Source: Capra hircus (taxonomy: Eukaryota > Chordata > Mammalia > Artiodactyla > Bovidae). Taken from it: DNA of 64,000 bases. A model generated the notes under the pieces. The model searched no databases. It was not told the DNA's origin and saw nothing but the letters and a program-made list of their open reading frames with translations. Every line of letters starts with the position of its first letter. Position 1 is the stretch's first letter. Location of the stretch: positions 44,438,134-44,502,133 of the forward strand of contig NC_030831.1 in the NCBI RefSeq assembly GCF_001704415.2, written 5' to 3'. This document shows, in pieces, positions 34,909-46,300 of the stretch. The position numbers and the translations under genes were made by a program.

Positions 34909-35547
34909 CATAAATTATAAAAGAAAAATGTTTATTAATTTATAAAGAAATATATATTTATATTGACCGGTGCTTTTTGTTTTCTTTTTACCAATATAGA
35001 TGTACAAGGACATAATTCAGAGACCACTGCCTTGGAGACATAATTTTTTCACCAAGGGCCTCTAGATAGCTCATTGGTGGAGAGCACCTGGCAGTGATGG
35101 TACTGCCAAATCCCTGGTATCCCGCAGAGATATAGGCTGATTGGGCAACCTAACACTCCTGGTTCCAATCTAGTCTGGTTCTATTAACATCACTGCTGCC
35201 ACTTGTACAGATCTCAGCTGTAAACATCCTGGAGAAGAATCTGCCAAGCCAACAACATATTCGGCTGTTATCCATATTTTCTCCAAGTAGCAAGGGCAGA
35301 AGCATCAGGAAAGCCTAGAAGCAGAACTTATGTCCAATAATTAATTTGCTCTTCATTTTGTCATAAATCCAGTATCTTGCCACTATCAATACTTCCTTAG
35401 CTTTGATAAATTTTCTCTCTTGAGACTTTGTGTATATTCACTTTCCTCTAATATAATCAGGGCCACCTTAGACTGCCAGACGTGCTTTATTTACTATAAA
35501 TTCAAAAGGAAATGGTAATATTCCTAAGTCCTTTCTGCCAAGGGTCC
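34909..35547. other. Non-repeat interval
   Basis: AT-rich start then mixed sequence. No gene or repeat recognised. Confidence 0.5.
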
Positions 35548-35966
35548 TGTTGTTGTTCAGTCTCTCGGTCATGTCCAACTCTTTGTGGCTCCATGGACTA
35601 AAGCGTGAGAAGCTTCTCTGTCTTTCACTATCTCCCAGAATTTTCTCAAACTCTGGTCCATTGAGTAAATGATGCCATTCAACCATGTCATCCTCTGTTG
35701 CCCCCTTCTCCTCTTGCCCGCAATCTTCAACATCAGGGTCTTTTCCAGTGAGTCAGCTCTTTGCATCAGGTGACCAAAGTATTAGAGTTTAAACTTCAGC
35801 ATCAGTCCTTGTAATGAATATTCAGTGTTGATTTCCTTTAGGATTGACTGGTTTGATCTTCTTGCTGTCCAAGGGACTCTCAAGAGTCTTCTCCAGCACC
35901 ACAGTTCAAAAGAATCAATTCTTTGGTACTCAGCCTTCTTTATGGTCCAACTTTCATGTCTGTATT
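35548..35966 (-). mobile_element. BovB 3' fragment
   Basis: Antisense BovB 3' end with the TGTTGTTGTTCAGTC tail, 5'-truncated near 35966, immediately before an L1. Confidence 0.93.
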
Positions 35967-36346
35967 TTATTCCATTAAAATTTTTTATTTTATTTTTAAT
36001 TGGAGGATAATTATTTTATAATATAGTGATAATTTCTGCCATACATCAACACAAATCAACCAGAGGCTTACACATGTCCCTTCCCTCCTAAACCTCTCTC
36101 CCATCCTACAACTCTAGATTGTCCCAGAGCATCAGCCTTGGATTCTCTCATCATACAGCGAATTCCCACTGGCTATCTATTTTACATATGGTAATGTATG
36201 TGTTTCAGGACTACTCTCTCAAATCTTACCACCCTCTCCCTCCCCAACTGGGACCACAAATGTTGTTTGTGTCTACATCTCCTTTGCTGCCTTGCAAATA
36301 GGACCATCAGTACCATCTTTCTAGATTCCATATATATGTGCTAATA

Positions 36347-37136
36347 TACCTCAGATATGCAGATGACACCACCCTTATGGCTGAAAGTGAAGAGGAACTA
36401 AAAAACCTCTTGATGAAAGTGAAAGTGGAGAGTGAAAAAGTTGGCTTAAAGCTCAACATTCAGAAAATGAAGATCATGGCATCCGGTCCCATCACTTCAT
36501 GGGAAATAGATAGGGAAACAGTGGAAACAGTGTCAGACTTTATTTTTGGGGGCTCCAAAATCACTGCAGATGGTGATTGCAGCCATGAAATTAAAAGACA
36601 CTTACTCCTTGGAAGGAAAGTTATGACCAACCTAGATAGCATATTCAAAAGCAGAGACATTACTTGGCTGACCAAGGTCTGTCTAGTCAAGGCTATAATT
36701 TTTCCAATAGTCATGTATGGATGTGAGAGTTGGACTGTGAAGAAGGCTGAGCACTGAAGAATTGATGCTTTTCAACTGTAGTGTTGGAGAAGACTCTTGA
36801 GAGTCCCTTGGACTGCAAGAAGATCCAACCAGTCCATTCTGAAGGAGATCAGCCCTGGGATTTCTTTGGAAGGAATGATGCTGAAGCTGAAACTCCAGTA
36901 CTTTGGCCACCTCATGCGAAGAGTTGACTCATTGGAAAAGACTCTGATGCTGGGAGGGATTGGGGGCAGGAGGAGAAGGGAATGACCGAGGATGAGATGG
37001 CTGGATGGCATCACGGACTCGATGGACGTGAGTCTGAGTGAACTCTGGGACTTGGTGATGGACAGGGAGGCCTGGTGTGCTGTGTTCAGTGGGGTCGCAA
37101 AGAGTCGGACATGACTGAGTGACTGAACTAAACTGA
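36347..37136 (+). mobile_element. BovB 3' part (sense), RT motif C to tail
   Basis: A 5'-truncated sense BovB starting exactly at the RT catalytic box (LRYADDTTLMAESEEELKN) and open for 139 codons to KKAEH (36757), then frameshifted. Ends ACTGAACTAAACTGA. AATAT flanks both sides (36343-36347 and 37136-37140). It lies in the L1 3' UTR. Confidence 0.94.
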
Positions 37137-38142
37137 ATATGATATTTGTCTTTCTCTTTCTGACTTACTTCACACTGTATAATAGGCTCTAGATTCATCC
37201 ACCACATTAGAACTGACTCAAATTCATTCCTTTTAAGAGCTGAGTCATATTCCATTGTGTATATATATCACAATTTGTTTATCCATTCATTTGTCGATGG
37301 ACATAATTTTCTTCCATATTCCACCATCTGTAAATAGTGCTTTGATGAACATTGGGGTACATGTGCCTATTTCAGTTATGATATCCTAAGAGTATATACC
37401 CAGTAGTGGGATTGTTCGCTCAGATGGAAGTTTTATTTCTAGTTTTCTTAAGGAATTTCCATACTGTTCTCTATAGTGTCTGTATCAATTTGCAGCACCA
37501 CCAACAGTGTAAGAGAGTTCTCTTTCCTCCGCACCCTCTATGGCATTTATTATTTGTAGACTTTTGATGATGGCCATTCTGACTGGTGTGAGATGATCAA
37601 AACTTATTGTAGTTTTGATCTTCTTTTCTCTAACTGAGCATTATTGAGCATCTTTTCATGTGTTTATCGGCCATCTGTATGTCTTCTTTGGAGAAATGTC
37701 TGTTTAGGTCTTCTGCTCACTTTTTGATTGGGTTGATTGTTTTTCTGGTATTGAGCTACATGGGCTGCTTGTATATTTTAGAAATTATTCCTTTGTCAGT
37801 TGTTTCATTTCCTATTATCTTCTCCCATTCTGGGGGTTGTCTTTTCACCTTGCTTACAATTTCCTTCATTGTGCAAAATCTTTTACTTTAATTAGCCCCA
37901 ATTAGCTTATTTCTGTTTTTATTTCTATTACTCTAGGAGGTGGGTCATAGAGGATCTTGCTGTGATTTATGTCAAAGAGTGTTCTGCTGTTAGAGTGTTA
38001 GAGGAAAGAATGTTAGAGGAAAACACAAAGAGTGTTTCCTCTAAGAGTTTTATAGTGTCTGGTCTTATATTTAGGTCTTTAATCCACTTTAATTTTCTTT
38101 CTGTGTATGATATTAGAAAGTGTTCTGATTTCTTTCTTTTAC

Positions 38143-38352
38143 ACATGTGTGTCTTAGTCACTCAGTTTTGTCTGACTCTTTGCTACCCCATGGACTATAG
38201 CCCACCTGGCTCCTATGTCCATGGAATTCTCCAGGCAAGAATACTGGTGTGGGTTGCCATTCCCTCTCCAAGGGATCCTCCCAACCCAGGAATCAAACCC
38301 AGGTCCCCCACACTGCAGTCAGATTCTTTACTGTCTGAGCCAACTGGTGTCC
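38143..38352 (-). mobile_element. Bov-tA SINE
   Basis: Antisense Bov-tA; head at right (TTTACTGTCTGAGCCAACTGG). Inserted in L1 ORF2. About 25 bases of unplaced sequence follow before L1 clearly resumes. Confidence 0.9.
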
Positions 38353-38893
38353 ATTAGCAAATGGGTTTAAAGAACTGCCCAGTATTCCCAGCACCACTTA
38401 TGGAAGAAACTGTCTTTTTCCCATTGTATATTTTTGCCTCTGTCAAAGATAAGGTACAACAGGTGCATGGATTTATCTCTGGGCTTTATATCTTGTTCCA
38501 CTGATCTATATTTCTGTTTTTGTGCTAGCACCATATTCTCTTGATGACTGTAGGTTTGTAGTATAGTCTCCAGTTAGGAAGATTGATTCCTCCAGCTTCA
38601 TTCTTCATTCTCAAAGATTGCTTTGGCTCTTCAGTGTCCTTTGTGTTCCCATATACATTGTGAGATTATTTGTTCTAGTTCTGTGAAAAATACCACTGGT
38701 AGTTTGATAGGGATGCATTGAATTTATAGATTGCTTTGGATAGTATAATCATTTTCACAATATTGATACTTCCAATCCAAGAACATGGTATATCTCTCCA
38801 TCTGTTTGTGTCGTCTTCAATTTCTTTCATCAGTGTCATATAGTTTCTGCATACAGATCTTTTGTCTCTTTAGATAAATATATTCCTAAGTAT

Positions 38894-39100
38894 GGGCTTC
38901 CCAGGTGGCACCAGTGGTTAAGAACCCACCTGCCAGTGCAGGAGACATAAGAGACACAGGTTCAATCACTGGGGTGGGAAGATTCCCTGCAACCCACTCC
39001 AGTGTTCTTGCCTGGATAATCCCATGAATAGCTGGCTGGCTACAGACCATAGGTCACCAAGTATCAGACATGACTGAAGTTACTTAGCATGCACGCATGC
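38894..39100 (+). mobile_element. Bov-tA SINE with exact duplication
   Basis: Sense Bov-tA (GGGCTTCCCAGGTGGCACCAG, B-box-like GGTTCAATCACTGG), ending TTAGCATGCACGCATGC. Exact 12-bp target-site duplication ATTCCTAAGTAT at 38882-38893 and 39101-39112, from L1 sequence. Confidence 0.96.
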
Positions 39101-39521
39101 ATTCCTAAGTATTATATAATTTTTGTTGCAATGATGAACGGGATTTTTCCCTTAATTGCCCTTTCTGATTTTTCGTTGTTAGTGTATAGGAATGCAAGGA
39201 ATTTCTGTGTATTAATGTTTATCCTGGGAATTTACTATATTTTTTGATTGGCACTATTAATTTTCTGGTGGCATCTTGAGGCTTTTTTATATAAACAATC
39301 GTGTCATCTGCAAAGAGAGAGTTTTATTTTCCTTGCCAATCTGGATTCTTTTTTTTTTTCTTTTGTTCTCTGATTTCTGTGGCTAAGACTTCCAAACTTA
39401 AGTTGAATAATAATGGCAAAAGTGGGCATCTTTGTCTTGTTCCCACATTTAGAGGAAAAGCTTTCAATTTTTCACCACTGAGAATAATAATTGCTGTGAG
39501 TTTGTGGGTTTGTCATATATG

Positions 39522-39731
39522 GGACTTCCCTGGTGGCTCAGACGGTAAAGCGTCTGTCTACAATGCGGGAGTCCCAGGTTCGATCCCTGGGTTGGGAAGA
39601 TCTGCTGGAGAAGGAAATGGCAATCCACTCCAGTACTATTGCCTGGAAAATACCGTGGACAGAGGAGCCTGGTAGGCTACAGTCCATGGGGTTGCAAAGA
39701 GTTGGACACGACTGAGCGATGTTCCTGTTCC
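39522..39731 (+). mobile_element. Well-preserved Bov-tA SINE
   Basis: The best-conserved Bov-tA in the window, starting GGACTTCCCTGGTGGCTCAG. Exact 11-bp target-site duplication TGTCATATATG at 39511-39521 and 39732-39742. Probably one of the younger insertions. Confidence 0.96.
39534..39587 (+). promoter_or_regulatory. Internal RNA polymerase III promoter of the SINE
   Basis: A box TGGCTCAGACGG (39534-39545) and B box GGTTCGATCCC (39577-39587), the bipartite internal promoter inherited from the tRNA-like head. Spacing fits tRNA-derived SINEs. Confidence 0.75.
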
Positions 39732-40379
39732 TGTCATATATGACCTTTATTATGTTTATGTATGTTCTTTCTGTGCCTAGTTTCTGGAGAGTTTTAATCA
39801 TAAACAGATGTTGAATTTTTAAAAAGCTTTCTCAGCATCTATTGAGATGGTTATACGGTTCTTGCCTCTGAATTTGTTAATATGGTGTATCACATTGATT
39901 GATTTGTATATATTGAAGAATTCTTGCATACCTGGGATAAAGCTCCCCTGATCATGATATATGATCTTTTAATGAGTTGAATTCTGTTTGCTAGAATTTT
40001 GTTGAGTATTTTTGCATCTATGTTCATCAGTGATATTCACCTATAAATTTTTTCTCTGTGGCATCTTTGTTCACTTTTGGTAATAGGGTGATGGTGGCCT
40101 TGTCGAATGAGTGGCCTTGTTGGGAGTTTTCCTTCCTCTGCAATTTTCTGAAAGAGTTTGAGCAGGATAGGTATTAGCTCTTGTCTCAATCATTGGTAGA
40201 ATTTAACTGTGAAGCCATCAGCCCCTGCGCTTTTGATCACTGGAAGATTCTTGATTACAGTTTCAATTTCTGTGCTTGTGATTGGTCTGCTCATATTTTC
40301 CTTTTTTAAAAGCTATAATTAGCTTTTTGAAGAATGTTTAAAATAGAAATTATTGTTTTAAAGATAGAGTTTATTCAGT

Positions 40380-40590
40380 TTTTCTTAATATATATATCAC
40401 TGAATTATAGTTGACATACAATATTTCAGGTGCACAGCAAGGTGGTTCAGTTATACATATACACATATATTATTTTTGAAATTATTTTCCACTATAAGTT
40501 ATTATAAGATATTGACTATAGGTCCCTGTGCTATACAGTAAATCTTTAGTGCTTGTTGCATGTCTAGTTTTTAAACTATAAATGTAGCAT
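40380..40590 (-). mobile_element. Older L1 3' UTR fragment
   Basis: 'ATTATAGTTGACATACAATAT', 'GGTGCACAGCAAGGTGGTTCAG', 'TTATACATATACACATATAT', 'TCCCTGTGCTATACAGTAAAT' follow the antisense 3' UTR of L1 families common in artiodactyls. Different from the young ruminant L1 3' UTR. Confidence 0.75.
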
Positions 40591-40682
40591 TCTTTTCATA
40601 GTAAGCCAAATAAATGGGTTTGAAATGTCAGAAAATTTTAGTTAGAAAAAAATTCATATTTTAAAAAAATATTTATGTTATG

Positions 40683-40684
<2 letters not shown>

Positions 40685-40719
<35 letters not shown>
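40685..40719. repeat. (TA)n microsatellite
   Basis: About 17 uninterrupted TA units. Confidence 0.95.
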
Positions 40720-40723
<4 letters not shown>

Positions 40724-41084
40724 AGTTTTTCTACTATGCTTGATACAGGTTTGAGAAAGAGTATCAAAAAAAGAAAAAATGGATAAATTGAACAACATAA
40801 ACTAATGAAATGGGAGTGCTGAAAATGAAATAGAAAAAGTGAAACAAACTAGATAAAAGTAAAAGATATATATAGTGCAGTTGTTTTTAATCACGGCTGC
40901 ACATTAAAAACAAATCTGTGGCTTTGGAGAAAAAAGCAACACCTGGGCATTTTTCAAAAAATTCTAAGATAATTCTGAGATGCATTTGGGTTTCAAAAAG
41001 TCATTACAGATTTTTCTAATGAATGGTGTTTTTGTTGATATAGAATTATAATATTTTTTTGCTGGCCACTCATGATGGAATGGT

Positions 41085-41671
41085 TATTGTTGTAGTTCAG
41101 TCACCCAGTCATGTCCAACTCTTTGCAACTCCATGGACTGTAGCATGCCAGGCCTCCCTGTCCCTCACCATTTCCTAAAGTTTACCCAAGTTCATGTCCA
41201 TTGCATCAGTGATGCCATCCAGCCATCTCATCCTCTGGCACCCTCTTTTCCTTCTGCCCTCAATCTTTCCCAGCATGAGGGACTTTTCCAGTGAGTTAGT
41301 TGTTCACATCAGATGACCAATATACAGAGTTTTAGCTTCAGCATCAGTTTTTCCAATGACTATTAAGGGTTGATTTCCCTTAAGATTGACTGGTTTGATC
41401 TCCTTGCTGTGCAAGCATCTCTGAGGAGTCTTCTCCAGCACCACAGTTCAAAGTCATCAATTCTTTGGTGCTCTGCCTTCTTTACAATCCAGCTCTCACA
41501 ACCATATGTGACCACTGGGAAGACCATAGTCGGCTATATGGACCTTTGTTGGCAGAGTAATGTCTCTGCTTCTCAACACACTATCTAGGTTCATCATAGC
41601 TTTCCTGCCAAGAAGCAATTGTCTTCTGATTTCGTGGCTGCAGTCACCATCTGTTGTGATTTTAGAGCCCC
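41085..41671 (-). mobile_element. BovB 3' part of an inverted copy
   Basis: Antisense BovB 3' end (tail TTGTTGTAGTTCAGTC), running 587 bases to 'GTTGTGATTTTAGAGCCC'. It is directly followed by BovB 5' leader in the opposite orientation. Confidence 0.93.
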
Positions 41672-41867
41672 TTTATGGATCACTGCCTTGTCATGGTGAA
41701 GGGGTATGTGTAACTCAATGAAGCTATGAGCCATGCCTTGTAGGGCCACCTAAGATGGACGGGTCATAGCTGAGAATTCTGATGAAATGTGATCCACTGG
41801 AGGAAGAAATGGCAAACCACTCAGTACACTTGCTGTGAGAACCTCATGAACTGTAAAAAAGAGATAC
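41672..41867 (+). mobile_element. BovB 5' leader, inverted relative to its neighbour
   Basis: Sense BovB 5' sequence: 'GATCACTGCCTTGTCATGG', 'AACTCAATGAAGCTATGAGCC', 'GGACGGGTCATAGCTGAGA', 'GATCCACTGGAGGAAGAAATGG', 'CATGAACTGTA'. This is the part upstream of the leader seen at 4841-5048. Confidence 0.85.
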
Positions 41868-42746
41868 AATGGTGTTGAGTGAGTAATAGTTGCATAATCA
41901 CAATAGTAAAAGATGTTTGTCAGTTTGCACATTTAATAGCCAGACAAAAAAATAAAAGATAATTATAATTGCAAGCAATAATGAAAATATGATTAACCTA
42001 ACAATAAAAACTAATTACATACAGTTTGGGGTGTCGAGCAGAGTGACTGCTCAGCCAGTATATGTTTTTTGGTTGGTGTATTTAATCCATTTACATTTAA
42101 GGTAATTATCGATGTGTGGGATTCTATTACCATTTTCTCAATTGTTTTGGGTTTATTTTCTGTCTTTTCCTTCTCTTGTGTTTCCTGCCTAAAGAAGTTC
42201 CTGTAGTATTTGTTGGAGATCTGGTGTGGTGGTGCTGAATTCTCTTTACTTTTCCTTGTCTGGAAAACTTTATTCTCCATTAAATCTGAATCAGAGCCTT
42301 GCTGGGGTAATGTTCTTGGCTGTAGGTTCTTCCCTTTCATCACTTTCAATATATTGTGCCGTTCCCTTCTGGCTTGTAGAGTTTCCGTTGAGAAATCAGC
42401 TGATATACTGTTAAGCGTTTCCTTGTATGTTATTTGACATTTTTATCTTGGTGCCTTTAATACTTTATCTTTGTCTTCAGTTTTTGTCAGTTTGATTACT
42501 ATGTCTCAGATGACTCCTTAGAACACAGTCTTGATGTGTTCCTCCTTGAGATTATCCCACCTGGGACTCTGTGCTTCCTGGATTTGGTTGATTATTTCCT
42601 TTCCCATGTTAGGAAAGGAAAGATCTATTATCTCTTCAAATATTTTCTCAGGTCCTTTTTCTCTTTCTTCTTCTTCTGGGACCCCTATGTTGTGAATATT
42701 GTTGTGTTTAAAATTGTCCCAGAGGTCTCTTTGTCTTCATTTTTTT

Positions 42747-43046
42747 TTAAATATTCTGTTCTGCAGCAATGATTTCCACCATTCTGTTCTTCAGGTCATT
42801 TATCTGTTCTTCTGCCTCAGTTATTCTGCTATTGATTCCTTCTGGTGTATTATTTATCTCTGTTTTCTTGTTCTTTAGTTTAACTAGGTTATTGGTAAAC
42901 ATTTCTTGCTTCTTCTCCATTGTTTTCCTGAGATCCTGAATCATCTTCACTATCATAATTCTAAATTCTCTTGCTGGAAAGTTGCCTATCTCCACTTCAT
43001 TTGGTTGTTTTTCTGGGGCTTTATCTTGTCCCTTCATCTGGGACAT
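42747..43046 (-). pseudogene. L1 ORF1 N-terminal remnant
   Basis: 99 codons of L1 ORF1p. The N-terminus MSQMKGQDKAPEKQ is followed by EFRIMIVKMIQDLRKTMEKK and a Lys/Glu-rich coiled-coil region (NKKTEINN, RITEAEEQINDLKNRMVEI). ORF1p is an RNA-binding trimer. The remainder (to about 42350) continues in broken frames. Confidence 0.88.
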
Positions 43047-43230
43047 AACTTTCTGCTTGTCATCCTGATTAACTCTCTATAATGTGATTTTTGTTCTAGC
43101 CTCTTTGGGATTGTGGTTCTTGCTGCTTCTGTCTGCCTCTGATGGAGAAGGCTGACATTTGTATATGCTTCCTGATGAAAGGGACTGGCCATGGGAAAAA
43201 CTGGGTCTTGCTCTGGTGGCAGGACATTGC

Positions 43231-43470
43231 TCAGTTCAGTTCAGTCACTCAGTCGTGTCCAGCTCTTTGCAACTCCAGGGACTGCACCACACCAGGCTTC
43301 CCTGTCCATCACCAACTTCTGGTGCTTGGTCAAACTCATGTCCATCGAGTTGGTGATCCCAACCAACCATCTCATCCTTAGTCGTTCCCTTCTCCTTCTG
43401 CCTTTAATCTTTCCCAGCATCAGGGTCTTTTCCAATGAGTCAGTTCTTCACATCAGGTGGCCAAAGTATT
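43231..43470 (-). mobile_element. BovB 3' fragment in L1 5' UTR
   Basis: Antisense BovB 3' end with tail TCAGTTCAGTTCAGTC, 5'-truncated at 'GGTGGCCAAAGTATT'. It interrupts the L1 5' UTR. Confidence 0.94.
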
Positions 43471-44835
43471 CAGTAAAACTTTAATCCAATTATATGCCGG
43501 TTGGTGGGGTTGTGCTCCCTCCTTGTTAGTTGTTTGGCTTGAGGTAACCCAGCCCTGAGGACTACAAGTTCTTTGGTAGGGTTAATGGCGAACTGCAGAG
43601 GGCTTACATAAGGGTGTACCTTCCAGGACTGCTGCTTCCAATTCCCCCATCCCTATAGTTAGCCCCTGCTGCCCCATGCCTCCACAGGAGACCCTCCAAC
43701 AATAGCAGGTAGTTCTGGTTCAGTTTCCCATTGGGTCACTTCTCCTTTCTTCTGAGTCTTGGTGTGTGCAAGATTTTGTTTGGGCCCTCCAGGACTGGAG
43801 TCTTTGTTTCCCCCAGTCCTGTGGAAGTCCTATAATCAAATCCTGCTGGCTTTCATGATCAGATTCCCTGGGGATTCCCAGTTCCTTTGTCAAATCCCCA
43901 GGCTGAGAAGACTGATGTGGGGTTCAGAACCTTCACAACAGTGGGGGAACTTCTTGAGTATTATTATCCTCCAGTTTGTGGGTCACCCACCCAGTGGGTA
44001 TGGGATTTGATTTCATCATGATTGTGCCCCGCCTGTTGTCTTGCTACAGCTTCCACTTTGTCTTTGGATATCGGGTATATCCTTTTTTGGTGAGTTCCAG
44101 TATTCTCCCATCAATGGTTGTTCCAAAGTTAATTGCAATTTTCTTGCTTTCACAGGAGTTGATGAACATATATCCTTCTACTCTACCATCTTGAACCAGA
44201 ACTGGTCTGTTTATATTTTCTATTGCTAGATGGTTAAATTTTGAAAGATAATCCTTTCCTAAGATCTTGTCTGTTTCTTTGACATCCATTTTATTGGCAT
44301 ATAGTTCCATATTGTAGTCTCTTATGATCCTTTGTATTTCTGTAACGTCTGTTGTAATTTCTCCTTTTTCATTTCCAATTTTACTGATTTGAGTCTTCTC
44401 CCTTTTTTTTTTCTTGATGAGTCTGGCTAATGGCTTGTAGATTTTGTTTTCCTTCTCAGAGAACCAGCTTTTAGTTTTATTAATCTTTGCTATAATCTCC
44501 TTCCTTTCTTTTTCATTATTTTCTGCTCTGATCTTTATGATTTCTTTCCTTCTACTAACTTTAGGATATGGGAGTTCTTCTTTTTCTAGTTGCTTTAGGT
44601 GTAAGTTTAGGTTGTTTATTTGATACCTCTCTTCTTTGTCAAGTTAGGCTTGTATAACCATAAACTTTCGTCTTAGCATCGCTTTGCTGTACCTCATAGG
44701 ATTTAAGCTGTCGTGTTTTCATTGTCATTTGTTTCTAGGAATATTTTTATTTCCTTTTTGATTTCTTCAACGATCTGTTGGTTATTCAAAAGCATATTGT
44801 TTAGCCGCTTTGTGGTTTTGTTTTTCTTTCCCTAT

Positions 44836-45013
44836 GGGCAGGAGGAGAAGGGGACGACAGAGGATGAGATGGCTGGATGGCATCACCGACTCGATGGACA
44901 TGAGTTTGAGTGAACTCCGGGAGATGGTGATGGACAGGAAGGCCTGGCGTGCTGCAATTCATGGGGTCACAAAGAGTCGGACACGACTGAGCAACTGAAC
45001 TGAACTGAACTGA
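44836..45013 (+). mobile_element. BovB 3' fragment (sense)
   Basis: GGGCAGGAGGAGAAGGGGAC to ACTGAACTGAACTGA, coding for RRRRGRQRMRWLDGITDSMD in sense. It is directly followed by an antisense Bov-tA. Confidence 0.94.
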
Positions 45014-45236
45014 TGCTGTGCTAAGTCATTTTAGTCAGGTCCAACTCTTTGCAACCCTACGGACTGTAACCCACCAGGCTCCTCTGTCCATGGGATTCTC
45101 AAGGCAAGAGTACTGTCATGAGTTGAGGTTCCCTCCTCCAGGGAATCTTCCTGACCCAGGAATTGAACCTACGTCTCTTACATCTCCTTCATTGGCAGGG
45201 GTTTCTTTACCTCTAGTGACATCAGGGAAGCCCTTT
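45014..45236 (-). mobile_element. Bov-tA SINE
   Basis: Antisense Bov-tA with (TGC)-like start and head at the right (TTTACCTCTAGTGACATCAGG). The L1 words TTTCTTTCCCTATG (left of the BovB) and TTTTTTCCTGTAGG (right of this SINE) look like imperfect duplicates enclosing both elements. Confidence 0.9.
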
Positions 45237-45657
45237 TTTCCTGTAGGTGATATCTAATAGAGCTGTCAGAAAAGATGCTTGAAATGATTTCAATATTTTT
45301 AAATTTATCAAGCCTTGATTTGTGACCCAAGATGTGATCTATCCTGCAGAATGTTCCCTGTGCACCTGAGAAAAAAGTGAAATATATTGTTCTGGATTAA
45401 ATGCCCTGTAGACATCAATTAGGTCCAACTGGTCCAATGTATCATTTAAAGTTCTTGTTTCCCTATTAATTTTCTGTCTGGATGATCTGTCCATTGGTTT
45501 GAGTAGGGTATTAAAGTCTCCCACCATTATTTTTATTTGCTGTCAATATCCCCTTTAATATTGTTAATATTTGCCTTATGTGTTGAGGTGCTCTTATGTT
45601 GAGTGCATGTGTATTTATAATGAGTATATTTTCTTCTTGGATTGATCCCTTGATCAT

Positions 45658-46300
45658 TCAGTTCAGCTCAGTTCAGTCCCTCAGTCATGTCCAACTCTTT
45701 GCGACCCCATGAATCGCAGCACTCCAGGCCTCCCTGTCCATCACCATCTCCCGGAGTTCACTCAGACTCACGTCCATCGAGTCTGTGATGCCATCCAGCC
45801 ATCTCATCCTCGGTTGTCCCCTTCTCCTCCTGCCCTCAATCCCTCCCAGCATCAGAGTCTTTTCCAATGAGTCAGCTCTTCTCATGAGGGGGCCAAAGTA
45901 CTGGAGTTTCAGCTTTAGCATCATTCCTTTCAAAGAAATCCCAGGGTTGATCTCCTTCAGAATGGACTGGTTGGATCTTCTTGCAGTCCAAGAGACTCTC
46001 AAGAGTCTTCTCCAACACCACAGTCCAAAAGCATCAATTCTTTGGTGCTCAGCCTTCTTCACCGTCCAACTCTCACATCCATACACGACTACTGGAAAAA
46101 CCATAGCCTTGACTAGACGGACCATAGTCGGCAAAGTAATGTCTCTGCTTTTGAATATACTACCTAGGTTGGTCATAACTTTTCTTCCAAGGAGTAAGCG
46201 TCTTTTAATTTCATGGCTGCAATCACCATCTGCAGTGATTTTGGAGCCCAAAAAAATAAAGTCTGACACTGTTTCCACTGTTTCCACATCTATTTCCCAT
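45658..46300 (-). mobile_element. BovB 3' part, well preserved
   Basis: Antisense BovB with tail TCAGTTCAGCTCAGTTCAG, 5'-truncated at the equivalent of GGGAAATAGATGTGG. It lies inside L1 ORF2. Low divergence: it keeps a 200-codon open frame. Confidence 0.96.
45685..46287 (-). pseudogene. BovB C-terminal domain, open but truncated
   Basis: 200 open codons: TVSDFIFLGSKITADGDCSHEIKR-type start (spaced motifs FLGSKIT, HEIKRRLLLG), then MYGCESWTVKKAEH-like, WCWRRLLRVSW, RQPRMRWLDGITD, MVMDREAW and AIHGVAKSWT. This is the region after the RT in BovB, and its exact role is unclear. It lacks RT and endonuclease and cannot retrotranspose alone. Confidence 0.9.

Larger units (their letters stand above)
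35972..40308 (-). mobile_element. 5'-truncated L1 with four nested insertions
   Basis: Antisense L1: 3' UTR (35972-36345), then ORF2 C-terminus back to about the RT start near 40308. Interrupted by BovB (36347-37136), Bov-tA (38143-38352), Bov-tA (38894-39100) and Bov-tA (39522-39731). More diverged than the L1 at 23692. No convincing target-site duplication found. Confidence 0.93.
40309..41084. other. AT-rich interval
   Basis: Holds an old L1 3' end and a TA microsatellite (listed separately). Nothing else recognised. Confidence 0.5.
42041..44197 (-). mobile_element. L1 with 5' UTR, ORF1 and ORF2 start but no 3' end
   Basis: Antisense L1. Its 5' end is at 44197 (minus-strand GGTTCAAGATGGTAGAG). 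The 5' UTR is about 0.9 kb after removing a nested BovB (43231-43470), ORF1 starts at about 43046, and ORF2 begins near 42130 (SHTSIITLNVNGLNTP). It stops abruptly about 30 codons into ORF2 near 42041. L1 insertions normally keep their 3' end, so this one was lost afterwards. Confidence 0.9.

Noticed and set aside
39522..39600. A tRNA gene
   Set aside because: The A and B boxes belong to the tRNA-derived head of a Bov-tA SINE. The sequence continues into a BovB-like body, lies between target-site duplicates, and recurs at many places in the window.
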